DNA of 18,962 nt, from NCBI GenBank assembly GCA_003667245.1, contig RCNN01000349.1, forward strand, positions 1-18,962, given 5' to 3'. Made by a program: the position numbers and the translations under genes. Below are positions 8,716 to 16,765 of the stretch, piece after piece; within the stretch, counting starts at the first letter, position 1; each line of letters starts with the position of its first letter. The notes beneath the pieces were generated by a model. It searched no databases and had not been told where the DNA came from. It saw only the letters and a list, made by a program, of their open reading frames with translations. The stretch comes from Heterostelium multicystogenum (taxonomy: Eukaryota; Evosea; Eumycetozoa; Acytosteliales; Acytosteliaceae).

Positions 8716-10503
8716 CTTGCGCCTGACGCTTGAGTGCAGCACTGGGTACAGTGACAACCAAACGCAGCATTGCATTTGGCTCTTCTGGCAACGAGAAAAG
8801 CGCTCTCGATGCTAATACTGCTCTTAGTGCAAATGTACAAGGACGCCGGCGGCGATCGCGGGAGACAACAGGCACAAACTCACAACGGTCCGCATCCCAT
8901 AGCAAGAGTCGGACACAGTGGTCAGGATTAAGGAAGTTTTTATCTGACAGCACCTCGCGAAGCTTCTCGACTAGGCCTTCGAAAGCCTCGTGATCTGACG
9001 GCGGGAGACTGTCTCGTTGGAGTACAAGCACATCGTCTTCTTGAACAAGGAGCATGCTTGCTGAAAAATCCAGTACAGAAACTTCTTCCTGGCTGCGTTG
9101 ATACGCGATGACCTGCTCCCAGCGCTGATAGAAACGACTGTGAGCCAAGCGCTCAGGTGAGTCTTTCATATCCATTGCAGTTTGAGAGCAGAAGCGAAGG
9201 AACTCTTCTACACCGCTTCGCCATCCAACCTGCGACATCGCCGCCAGCTTCTGATTAAGAAGCGTGAACCGAAATGGGGTATCGAGACCAATCTGCAGAG
9301 TCCCCGCCTGAACAACCTGATGTACTTCGAGCAAGCTAAAACTGGTCGTCGGCGCGCACTCCAACCTCACTGAGGCTTTGCCCAGAGAAATCAACTCCCG
9401 TCGCACCAGAGTAGCCGAGCAGTGTCCAAGGCTCGTCCTCTTCGAAAAACTGTTGGTCGGTCACACCCTCTAGATACTTCTCATCTACGGTCAAATAAAG
9501 CTGCTGATAGGACTGAACTCCACGAGCGCGATAGTTAAACTCGCTGACCTCTATATTGGTGCGTCCTTGCTCAAATGGATTACGTAGCAAACACAGATCG
9601 TACTGCGTCGGATGCACCAAGATCTTTTGGCCAGAGAGCAGTCGTACGCCAGGATGCTTTAGCTGGCTGACAGGAAGCGTGGCGCGCATCAGTCCATCAA
9701 ACAACGTCCCAATCATCGATTGCTTCTGCTTTCGTTCAACAATGAAAGGTACGGGTTCACCGGTAATGATGTGGTTATAGTAGAGCGCGCCTCGGGCGAC
9801 ACAGCCGTAGAAGGATCCATTGTCCCACTTGGTTGCAGACTTGATCAGTATGGGTATCTCATCGTTGAACGGCAGTGCTAACGCCTTTTGAGACACGTCG
9901 TCAGTACCGAACGAGATTCGATGCCCGAAGCGTGGGAGTGGCCTGCTAATTTCTTCCATCGCCACCAATACGAGCTTTCCTGGGGTAAAGCCATTCCAGA
10001 GGAAGAAGCTTGTCTGCCGGGTCAAGCGCTAGCAGCAGCGCGTAATGTTCACCCACAAGCAAGGTGTCGACTTCATTCTCAGCGAATGTCAGATAGCGCT
10101 CGTACTCTTTCATGCGTACTACAGCATCTTCGACACGTGCGTACTCTCGACGAAGTGCTGACTTACGGTAGGGGCTGGAGGTCTTATCAGAAATTTCCCG
10201 GGCAACCATCTGCTCGAGCTTATTCAGCTCCTCTGGAATTCCAACTATCGCCTCGCGGTTTTCCCGGATAACTCTACGTAAAAGTTGAACGTGCTCAAGA
10301 ACCATCTCCCGGTATTCTTCCCACGCCCTTTGCTCTTGACGTGCCTGAGCGGCAGCTGCCCGGCGTCGAATCTCGTCCGTACGGGCGTGCTCCTGCGCAT
10401 GTTTTCGCTCTTCTTCCTCAGTCATGCTGTTAGCTAGCCAGCTGAAGACTTTAGCAACCGCAAAAATCGCAACGCCAATACCGACAACGAGTGGAGCTGC
10501 CAT
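8708..10503 (-). pseudogene. Gene C, 5' part: membrane helix, coiled coil and pre-helicase region
   Basis: This is the N-terminal half of the membrane-anchored helicase protein interrupted by IS66. The ATG at 10503 follows CAGGAA and lies 4 nt after the gene B stop. The protein begins with one membrane helix (PLVVGIGVAIFAVAKVFSWL), then a charged coiled coil rich in E, R, A and Q to about residue 120, then helical segments up to EHYALLLALD. A mixed alpha/beta region of about 400 residues follows that I do not recognise; it includes WLYP, PVPFIVERKQKQ and NYRARGVQSYQQ. Two frame changes are at homopolymers: GGGG (9982-9985) and AAAA (9338-9341), each one base too long. The open frame ends artificially at 8678 in the IS66 right end. 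With the 3' half, the native protein is about 1110 residues. No signal peptide was seen; the soluble part is probably cytoplasmic. Confidence 0.8.
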
Positions 10504-10507
10504 AAAC

Positions 10508-10945
10508 TTATTCCTGTCCGCCACGTAGCAACATGGCAGCGTCTCTGCCGTGATTTTTCCAGACTCGAGCTGCTTGAGTACCCGGTCCTCTCTATCAGCC
10601 TTAGTCTCGAGCGTGGTCATTGCTACGTCGTACTGCTGATCGGCCTCTCGGCTCTGGTTTGAAAGCTCTTGCATTCTTGCCCAATGATCGCGCTTGTGTT
10701 GATCATCTTCGAGCTCGGCTTTCTTTCAGCTGCTGCTCCCCAAGTAGAATTTGTCGCTGCCCTTCAATCACGGTCCGTTTGGTGACTTCTTCTTCTTTCT
10801 TGTAATCAACAAACGACTTGAATGCATCAATCGATGTGTTGGCCATCTGCATCGCTTGATTCACATTGAATCCACCTCCACCTTTTTTAGGAGCGGATTT
10901 GCCCGGAGTGGGCTTGGGGGGCGTAGGTTTGCGAGGTGCTTTCAT
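10508..10945 (-). CDS. Gene B: small unknown coiled-coil protein with Pro/Lys-rich N-terminus
   Basis: I do not recognise this family. The start ATG (10945) overlaps the gene A stop as ATGA. The first 25 residues are a low-complexity basic tail of K, P and G, including KPTPPKPTPGKSAPKKGGGG. Amphipathic helical sequence follows (FNVNQAMQMANTSIDAF) and then a long charged coiled coil rich in Q, E, K and R. One frame change occurs at TTT (10720-10722) and a second near 10530. After them the protein ends in MLLRGGQE with TAA at 10508, giving about 145 residues. The gene C start lies 4 nt downstream. The basic tail plus coiled coil suggests a structural or nucleic-acid-contacting subunit that may partner gene C; this is inference from shape and position only. 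Confidence 0.65.
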
Positions 10946-11481
10946 GCGTTCTCTCCGGTTGGGGTGAGCAGTAGTGCCAACGTCGCGTCAATGCACTGAT
11001 CAAGGCATACCTGTAGGCCGATTAACTGCTGGAAATTACCTAGGTCCTGTCGTTCCTTTTGAAGCAGCACATGCACTCGTTTCAAGGTATCGAGTTGCTG
11101 GCGAACTTTCTTGAGGGTCACCAATTTTTGTTGATTGGAATGCTTCAACACCTGAGCTATTTGTTCCTTACGCCCAGAACGTTCGCGCTGCAGCTTGTTG
11201 GAGTTGTTTTTCCCCAATACGCAGGTCTTGTGCGAGCGTTGCCTCGAGTGTTTTGTTGAATTCCCTCAGCTGTGCTGTGACCTCACGAGCCGCGCAGAAA
11301 CGCAGGTAGCTGGCTGTCGCTTCGAGGACGGCGATTGCAGCGTCAACCCCACACGGCAGTGGGATTTCAGCTTCCCCACCCTCTTGCGCCTTGCGTGAGG
11401 TAAAATGGTTCCGTAACGGCGAACTTGGCGTCATCCACCATTTGCTCAAGCCATATTGGCGAACACATCAACGACCTTCAT
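10942..11481 (-). CDS. Gene A: small unknown helical protein
   Basis: No family was recognised. The ATG at 11481 lies inside the 3' end of gene X (14-nt overlap) and the stop overlaps the gene B start, so it is translationally coupled on both sides. The reading starts MKVVDVFANMA, then QMVDDAKFAVTEPFYLTQG, a conserved-looking GGEAEIPLPCGVDAAIAVL, and a long helical tail with RKEQIAQVLKHSNQQKLV. The final part (11217-10942) is open from a TTG, but that start is unlikely because the preceding frame flows into it. Breaks are near 11450, 11395 and at CCC (11173-11175). Expected length is about 179 residues, nearly all helical, with no membrane segment. It may be a regulatory or scaffold subunit of the X-A-B-C unit, but nothing in the sequence proves this. 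Confidence 0.6.
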
Positions 11482-11920
11482 TGATCATCTCAATTGGATA
11501 CACGCCATCTAGTCCAGGCTTTCTTGAATCATTGCCCAGTTGAAGCCTAGATGCTCCATACGTTCCTCTAGGGCATGGTGACGATTGAAAACGATGAGAC
11601 GTTTTCCTCAGCCAGCGCCAACTCTTGGAAGAGATGCTCAATGACTTGATCTTTGGTCGCTCGCTCGACGGACTGGCCACACCAGGAAGCTTTAGGATCA
11701 TCAGTAAGCTCAAGCTCTCCTTACTGACTCATCATCGTGTTCAACAAACGTGGTGAACCTGCAATGGTTAGCGGGAGCAAACTGCTCAGATGTCCGGGGC
11801 GCGTCGCCTTCGGCATATTTGAATCGAGTCGAAAGGCAAAGGACTGGGCTAGCAAAACGTGAAATCGTTGGGTCTCGCCATGACGCAAAGAGTCAGTTTT
11901 GAGGCTCAACTTCAATAGCA
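11468..11920 (-). pseudogene. Gene X, 3' part, cut off by IS21
   Basis: This is the C-terminal portion of an unrecognised gene; the N-terminal part is at 14564-14896. Following the protein-like frame gives SLRHGETQRFHVLLAQSFAF, then EQFAPANHCRFTTFVEHDDE, DDPKASWCGQSVERATKDQV, a helix ending EEN, then HALEERMEHLGFNWAMIQES, and a terminus PIEMINEGR with TGA at 11468. Frame changes occur near 11900 (AAAA), 11810 (AAA), 11712, 11595 and 11515. The gene A ATG lies 14 nt inside the 3' end. The full protein after removing IS21 would be about 259 residues, soluble, with no nuclease or NTPase motif that I can see. Confidence 0.6.
11915..11920. repeat. Left target-site duplication of the IS21 element
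   Basis: ATAGCA directly precedes the TGTGCGGATTTCGG left end and recurs at 14564-14569 after the right end. Six bases is within the IS21-family range. Confidence 0.75.
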
Positions 11921-11937
11921 TGTGCGGATTTCGGTGA

Positions 11938-11969
11938 ACGTGACCGAGCGTTTCGCTAATACGTGACCG
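11938..11969. repeat. IS21 left-end terminal repeats
   Basis: ACGTGACCG occurs twice, about 23 bp apart (11938-11946 and 11961-11969), with TTTCG elements before each. These are inverted copies of the repeats at the right end and are expected transposase-binding sites of IS21 elements. Confidence 0.65.
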
Positions 11970-12015
11970 GTGCTTCCACCCCGGTTGCGCGGGTTCTGGA
12001 TTGTAATCGCATCGG

Positions 12016-12765
12016 TCACGATGCGGCTTGTTCCTCGGCTTTTTTTCGGCGCAGCGACTCGCCTTTCATCGTCAGTCGGTAGGCGTTGTGCACCAGGCGG
12101 TCGAGGATGGCATCGGCCAGGGTCGGGTCGTTGATCCAGCCGTGCCAGTGCTCGATGGGCAGTTGGCTCGTCAGGATGGTGGAGCGGCTGCCAGCGCGGT
12201 CGTCGATCACCTCCAGCAGGTCATGCCGGGCTCCTTCCTCCAGCGGGGCTAGCGCCCAGTCGTCCAGCACCAGGACGTCGACCTTTGCCAGCTGTTGCAG
12301 GGTACGGCCGAAGCTGCCGTCGCCATGAGCGATGCGCAGTTGTTCCAGCAGGCGCGGGGTGCGCAGGTACAGGGTGCTATAGCCCTGGCGGCAGGCCTGG
12401 TTGCCCAGGGCGCAGGCCAGCCAGGTTTTGCCGGCACCGGTCGGGCCGGTCAGCAGCAGGTTGTGCTGCTGGCGGATCCAGTCGCCACTGGCCAGGGTGG
12501 CGATCAGACGCTCGTCCAGGGCGCGTCCGGAGCGGCGGTCGAGATCTTCCAGGCAGGCGTTGGCGTACTTGAGCTTGGCCTTCTTGCGCAGCCGTACCAG
12601 GCGCTGGTTGTCACGCCAGGCCAGTTCGCGGTCGAGCAGTAGGCCGAGGCGTTCATCGAAGCTCAGGCTGTGGCTGGCCGGCAGCGTCCATTGCTCTTCC
12701 AGGGCGCGGGCCATGCCGTCCAGGCGTAGCTGGTGCAGTTGATTCAGGGTGTGTTGCGGCATCAT
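12016..12765 (-). CDS. istB: IstB, IS21 helper AAA+ ATPase
   Basis: IstB is a DnaC-like AAA+ ATPase that selects target DNA and activates the IstA transposase. Walker A GPTGAGKT is at about residues 107-114 and the Walker B VLVLDDWA region at about 163, followed by [15 protein letters not shown] (sensor I region). The ATG at 12765 (or the adjacent one at 12762) follows AGGAGC at good spacing. This start gives 249 residues, the family norm. An in-frame extension upstream to 12966 has no conserved content and lies in istA. It overlaps the end of istA by about 110 nt in another frame. The frame is intact. Confidence 0.93.
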   Translation of the reverse strand: MMPQHTLNQLHQLRLDGMARALEEQWTLPASHSLSFDERLGLLLDRELAWRDNQRLVRLRKKAKLKYANACLEDLDRRSGRALDERLIATLASGDWIRQQHNLLLTGPTGAGKTWLACALGNQACRQGYSTLYLRTPRLLEQLRIAHGDGSFGRTLQQLAKVDVLVLDDWALAPLEEGARHDLLEVIDDRAGSRSTILTSQLPIEHWHGWINDPTLADAILDRLVHNAYRLTMKGESLRRKKAEEQAAS

Positions 12766-14338
12766 CGAACAGCTCCTGTTGCGGGGGTTGGTAGTAGTCG
12801 GCGCCACGGACGTTCTCGTGGTCGCCGGGTAAGGTCGTTTCGGCGGCACGCTGGGGCAGCGGCTGTTGATCCAGGCCTTGCTGGAGCAGGTTGCGCACGC
12901 TGCGCCCGGTGAAGGCGCGCAGGTGTACGGCACGTTCGGCAGCGGCTTCCAGGCGTGCATTGCCATAGCGCCGGGCCAGCGAGAGCAGGCCGAGGCAGGC
13001 GCGGTAGCCCATCTCCGGGTGCGGCTTGTGGGTCAGTTGGTGATCGATCAGTTGGCGCGTGTAGGGGCCGATCCGCTCGCCCCAGTCGAGCAGGCGTTGC
13101 GGCGTCCACTCACGATGCGCCTGGTGCGCTGCGGGCATGTGTTCGCGCTGGGTACTGTAAGCGCCGCGTCGCCCCAGCAGCAGGTGGCTGGCCACCCGCC
13201 GGTTGCCATGCAGCACTTCCAGGGTGTGTGCCGTCAGTCGCACGTCCACGTTCTGCCGGGCCAGGGCGGAGGGCACGCTGTAGAAGCTGCCATTGACCTC
13301 GATGTGGTAGTCGATGCTGACCTTGCAGCGCTTGAAGGTGGCGACCTCGTAGGGATGCACCGGCAGCGCTCGCAAGGCCGGGCGATCCAGACGCTCGAAC
13401 CAGTCGCGCCGGCAGCCATCGAGCCGCTTGAACGGGCGCCGATTCAGATCCTCCAGCAGCTCGGCGATGGCCTGGTTAAGCGCATGCAGGCTGAAGAACT
13501 GCCGATGGCGCAGCCGCGCCATGATCCAGCGCTCGACCACCTGCACCGCCACCTCGGCCTTGGCCTTGTCCTGAGGCTTGCGTGGCCGTGCCGGCAGGAT
13601 CACCGTCTGGTAATGACGCGCGCACTCCAGCGTGGCCCGGTTCAGGCCCGGCTCGTAGCGATCCGGCTGGGCGACCAGGGCGCGCGGATTGTCCGGCACA
13701 ACCATTTCCGGCACGCCGCCAAAGTAGGTCAGAGCCTGGCCCAGCGAGGTCAGCCAGTCCACCTGGGTTTCGCCTGGCGTCGCGCAGGCATAGGTGTAAT
13801 TCGAGGCGCCCAGGGCGGCGACGAAGATGTGCGCCCGGCGCACTTCGCCGGTGGCCGGGTCGACCACCGGCAGCGTCGGCCCGGCATAGTCGATGAATAG
13901 CTTCTCGCCCGCACGGTGCAGCTGACGCATCGAACGTTTGAGCGTCTGGGCGTAGCGCCGGTAGTGCTCGACGAACTGGGTGTAGCGGTAGGTCGGCTGG
14001 CCCGCATGCGCGGCGAGATATTCCTCCCACAGCAGCTGCAAGGTCACGCCCTTGCGTCGCAACTCGCGGTGGATGCTCAGCACATCGGGCAGCACTCGCT
14101 CACCGCGCGGCTTGTTCGTCGACGTCGGTGCAAACAAGGCGGCCGCCAGCGCGGCCTCGTCCATGGCCACCAGCGCCGGCCAGTCCAGCCCGGCCACCCG
14201 CGCCGCCGCGATGTACTTGCTAACCACGCCCTTGGACAGCTGCAAGGCACGGGCAATCTTCTCGTGGGACAAGCCGGCCTCAAACTTGAGGCGCAGACAT
14301 TCTTTGATGTTTCGCATGGCTACTCGCGGCGCCGCCAT
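12653..14338 (-). CDS. istA: IstA, IS21 DDE transposase
   Basis: This is the DDE recombinase of the element. The N-terminal helix-turn-helix reads [21 protein letters not shown] (about 22-42). The catalytic core has FIDYAGPT (D at about 150), [10 protein letters not shown] (D at about 216) and [14 protein letters not shown] (E at about 262), followed by an rve-type C-terminal domain with [16 protein letters not shown]. The ATG at 14338 follows GGGAGAGGAAG; a second ATG at 14317 is possible. At 561 residues it is slightly longer than many relatives because the frame runs about 110 nt into istB. The frame is fully open, so the element is probably functional. Confidence 0.93.
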   Translation of the reverse strand: MAAPRVAMRNIKECLRLKFEAGLSHEKIARALQLSKGVVSKYIAAARVAGLDWPALVAMDEAALAAALFAPTSTNKPRGERVLPDVLSIHRELRRKGVTLQLLWEEYLAAHAGQPTYRYTQFVEHYRRYAQTLKRSMRQLHRAGEKLFIDYAGPTLPVVDPATGEVRRAHIFVAALGASNYTYACATPGETQVDWLTSLGQALTYFGGVPEMVVPDNPRALVAQPDRYEPGLNRATLECARHYQTVILPARPRKPQDKAKAEVAVQVVERWIMARLRHRQFFSLHALNQAIAELLEDLNRRPFKRLDGCRRDWFERLDRPALRALPVHPYEVATFKRCKVSIDYHIEVNGSFYSVPSALARQNVDVRLTAHTLEVLHGNRRVASHLLLGRRGAYSTQREHMPAAHQAHREWTPQRLLDWGERIGPYTRQLIDHQLTHKPHPEMGYRACLGLLSLARRYGNARLEAAAERAVHLRAFTGRSVRNLLQQGLDQQPLPQRAAETTLPGDHENVRGADYYQPPQQELFDDAATHPESTAPATPGRHGPRPGRAMDAAGQPQPELR

Positions 14339-14444
14339 CTTCCTCTCCCGAAATCGGTCGAGGATGGCGGCGCATCAGGTCATGCGCAACGAAGGGGAAG
14401 GCTTTCGCTAAGTCGTGACCGGCGATTTCGGTAAGCCGTGACCA

Positions 14445-14460
14445 CCTGTTTCGGAACAGG
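14445..14460. repeat. Short perfect hairpin at the istA-proximal end of IS21
   Basis: CCTGTT (14445-14450) pairs with AACAGG (14455-14460) around TCGG. It sits upstream of istA between inverted and direct copies of the terminal repeat, so it may influence istA expression or block read-through; function is inferred. Confidence 0.4.
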
Positions 14461-14468
14461 CGGAGAAT

Positions 14469-14563
14469 CGGTCACGTTGCTACCGAAATGAGCGGTCACG
14501 CGTTAGCGAAATGAGCGGTCACGATCAACCGAAACGGCCGGTCACGGTGCTCCGAAATCCGCA
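14469..14563. repeat. IS21 right-end multiple terminal repeats
   Basis: Four direct copies of CGGTCACG start at 14469, 14493, 14516 and 14539, with 23-24 bp spacing. Each is followed by a CGAAA element 5-6 bases later. The regular two-turn spacing is typical of IS21 transposase-binding arrays. The last copy ends in the right terminus CCGAAATCCGCA. Confidence 0.8.
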
Positions 14564-14569
14564 ATAGCA
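14564..14569. repeat. Right target-site duplication of the IS21 element
   Basis: ATAGCA matches 11915-11920. It lies directly after the element's CCGCA terminus. Confidence 0.75.
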
Positions 14570-14896
14570 CGGACGTCGTGTGATATTTCCGCTGCAACCC
14601 ATACGGACAGAGCCCAATCTGACCTGACAAATTTCTGGTCTCGAAAACATTCGTTGAAAACTCTCGAAGCCACTGGCAGATACTGCTCTGGAACATCCCA
14701 GATTCGGTTTTTCTGCCGTTCACAATCCTCCCCCCAGTCACTACTCGGCCATAAACGTGGCTTACCTTCCCACGATGCCATGCCGAATCACAAACTCAGT
14801 TTCGTCATTAAGCTCTGACGTCTGCAGCGTGTGTACTCCGCAAAACGAGTGGCGCCTGTAGTCTCCGTCGAGCCAGAGGTATTTTGTTTTGCGCAT
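14564..14896 (-). pseudogene. Gene X, 5' part, cut off by IS21
   Basis: This is the N-terminal portion of the unrecognised gene that continues at 11920-11468. The likely start is ATG 14896, 11 nt after the stop of gene Z, reading MRKTKYLWLDGDYRRHSF and then SELNDETEFVIRHGIVG. A frame change near 14765 leads to KPRLWPSSDWGEDCERQ and EQYLPVASRVFNECFRDQK, then WVAAEISHDVRAI up to the IS21 junction. Crossing the junction with one ATAGCA copy continues the frame as AIEVEPQ. The ribosome-binding site is weak, which suits translational coupling. No known domain was identified. Confidence 0.55.
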
Positions 14897-14907
14897 GCAG
14901 CAACCGC

Positions 14908-15415
14908 TTAGCCTTGAGAAGAGGCTTGGCGCGAGCGGTCAGATTGAAAATTCTCCACCAACCCAAGCCCTTCGAGTCGGCGAATAATAGGATGCAGTTG
15001 CTGGGGATTGAGGCTGTCCGTTTCTAAAACCCACTCGATACCTCTGTCAGGCATTCACATCGAGCGCTTCTAAAAATCAAATGCGAAAAACCACCCAACT
15101 GGTCAAGTAGGCGGTGCTTGAGTGTTAGCTCATAAAGCCGAACTGGGACATGCACACGTAGACTGCCTTCAATGGCGCACGTGTATTGGCTATGGGATCG
15201 TCAACCGTCGTACCTGACTATGCTCATGAGAACAATGACATTTTGACATCATGGTAACGGCCGTTGGCGTTCTTTGCAGCCCCAACAGCGATCAAATTTG
15301 CGCTATCAGCCAGATTAGCTGCAGATCACTACAGTTCTCGAACACGATCGAGTCGAGGGAGGCACTTCGCTGGACGGGCGAAGTCGAGAAGCCATCTCCG
15401 CGTTCGGCCCGCCAT
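14908..15415 (-). pseudogene. Gene Z: small unknown gene, frame-disrupted
   Basis: Between the HNH stop (15431) and the gene X start lies about 500 bases of protein-like sequence on the - strand. It is broken into short frames, with a possible ATG at 15415. Recognisable pieces in order are SPVQRSASLDSIVFENCSDL, then LADSANLIAVGAAKNANGRY, then RVHVPVRLYELTLKHRLLDQ, then RGIEWVLETDSLNPQQLHPI, and RRLEGLGLVENFQSD before a stop at 14908. The last part resembles a winged-helix turn (LNPQQLHPIIRRLEGLGLV), which hints at DNA binding, but I cannot name a family. The many shifts make the exact boundaries uncertain. Its position in the gene train suggests that it belongs to the same unit. Confidence 0.4.
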
Positions 15416-15430
15416 GAAGAACCGCCTTGA

Positions 15431-16560
15431 TCAGTAGGTGATCCCGCTTCTTGCTATCTTTTGAAAGACTTCTTTCTCATGATATTTAAGGTAAGGCACA
15501 AGCTCCTTCGGGACCAAAACGAAGCGGAATAGGCAGTCCTAAAGCCTCCCTGTGTTTTTCCATCAAGACGTTTCGAAACGTGCATTCGGCCCAAGCTATC
15601 GAATGTAATTAGCCCTTTATCAAACAAAGCGTCTAAATTCGCAGACAATAGAAGGCCGTTGTGGCGGTCAAGGCGGTTGTTTAGCAGTTAGAGTCGATCC
15701 AAGGCTTCACATGTGAAGCACGAAGAATTTCCCTGCATGCCAACCCCGTTACCGAGCAAGCGCCGCCCCAAATCTGCATCAGGTCCTCACGAAACCTACC
15801 CTGTCCGCGTCGGGCATTTTAACTCGAGTAAGCACCTCTGTGATGGGCTCACTTCCCTCGGTGATGTCCTCGGCAGGCAATGGCTCGGAAGGAGCACATT
15901 GAATAGCGTCAAATCAGGCGATCCCATTTTTCATGTCGCTGGGCTGCAGGTATGGCGTCCAGAATTCGCCCTACCGTCGGAAGATCCAGATCGGTGTAGG
16001 TTACTGTACATTCCAAGCAATCTCTCCTTTCCCGTGATCATCCTTGGGTCCAGAGTAATTGGCTTTTCAAACCACCAGAAATAATCCTCTGGGCAGAATC
16101 CAGTTCGGAATCCAGTGCAGGTCCCTCTCCCAAGCCTTCAGGAATTTCTTTTGGTTACCAGCGAACCGTTTTCGGACATTTTCAACATTCCAGGTGTCCT
16201 CCCAAAGTCTCCCAGCGATAACTCACGAACAATTTCTTCGCGCTGAGCAAGATGGTGGTCATCGAACAGACCGACTGCATTCCCTGCGATGCCTACCAGC
16301 TGTTGAATGCTGTCATGCGACGTCGTCAAAAAACACGAATGTCTGCCCCGCGTTTTGGTCAATTGGTGCCGCGCCCACCCCTCTGTATGAAACACTCGAA
16401 AACGATTCTTTCCACGCGAAAGGACCATTTTTGAAGTTATTCCACTCCTCATGGCCGTATCCGTTTGCTTCAGGGAAGCCACTTGTTCCAAGGACCCCGG
16501 AGGGCGCAAGGTACTGGTTTGTGTTCCAAAAAGATAGGTTTCTGACATGAACAGCGCCAT
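15431..16560 (-). pseudogene. HNH_2-type endonuclease with an unrecognised N-terminal domain, frame-disrupted
   Basis: The C-terminal half is an HNH_2 nuclease. The - strand frames give RRGQGRFREDLMQIWGG (about 15812-15760), then CSVTG, ASHVKPW (about 15717-15697), DRHNGLLLSANLDALFDKGL (about 15669-15610) and a C-terminal YLKYHEKEVF (about 15496-15470) before TGA 15431. These are in family order. The N-terminal half starts at ATG 16560 (or 16548) with MSETYLF, then SGVLGTSGFPEANGYGHEEW, RVFHTEG, QQLVGIAGNAVGLFDDHHLA and HWIPNWILP. I do not recognise this domain of about 250 residues. In modification-dependent HNH enzymes the N-terminus is often the reader of modified bases; here that is inference. 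At least six frame changes are present. Total about 375 residues. Confidence 0.7.
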
Positions 16561-16673
16561 CTTTCTTGCTCGTCCTTGTTCAATTGGTATCAATGGATCG
16601 TTTAGGTTTATCTTAAGGCGTTTTGCATCACATCCCTAGGCGAGTACGGGAAACACACCTCACGAACTCAGCA

Positions 16674-16734
16674 TTAAGGACGAAAATGTCTACGTAATCT
16701 CACGCATCCCTGACTGCTGTGTCGTCGTCCTTAA
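16674..16734. promoter_or_regulatory. Inverted repeat upstream of the HNH gene, possible operator
   Basis: TTAAGGACGA (16674-16683) and TCGTCCTTAA (16725-16734) are perfect 10-bp inverted copies separated by 41 bp. They lie in the only gap of about 200 bp within the long - strand gene train, between the DUF3883 gene stop (about 16766) and the HNH start (16560). That places them where a promoter for HNH-Z-X-A-B-C would be. Binding of a regulator is inferred. The rest of 16561-16765 shows no clear gene. Confidence 0.35.
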
Positions 16735-16765
16735 AGTCCTAGCAGACCGTTTCCGCGACCGTGTT

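Larger units (their letters stand above)
11921..14563 (-). mobile_element. IS21-family insertion sequence, complete
   Basis: The element is 2643 bp and visibly more GC-rich than its surroundings. Its ends share TGCGGATTTCGG, followed by a GTGACCG motif. It carries istA and istB in the usual overlapping order on the - strand, both fully open. Internal multiple terminal repeats based on CGGTCACG occur at both ends. A 6-bp duplication, ATAGCA, flanks it. It is inserted in gene X in the same direction of transcription. Confidence 0.92.

Noticed and set aside
8678..9406. Independent 242-aa protein from a start near 9406
   Set aside because: Its last residues are coded by IS66 and its start is in the middle of gene C, after a homopolymer frame change at 9338-9341.
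12016..12966. 316-codon version of IstB
   Set aside because: The N-terminal extension lies in istA and lacks IstB-like sequence. The ATG at 12765 with AGGAGC gives the normal 249-residue protein.
12762..14434. Many long ORFs on both strands inside the IS21 element
   Set aside because: High GC leaves spurious frames open. Only istA and istB have family motifs and ribosome-binding sites.
15713..16550. Plus-strand ORFs of 123 and 163 codons
   Set aside because: They are opposite the HNH gene, whose - strand frames carry clear family motifs; the + products have no recognisable features.
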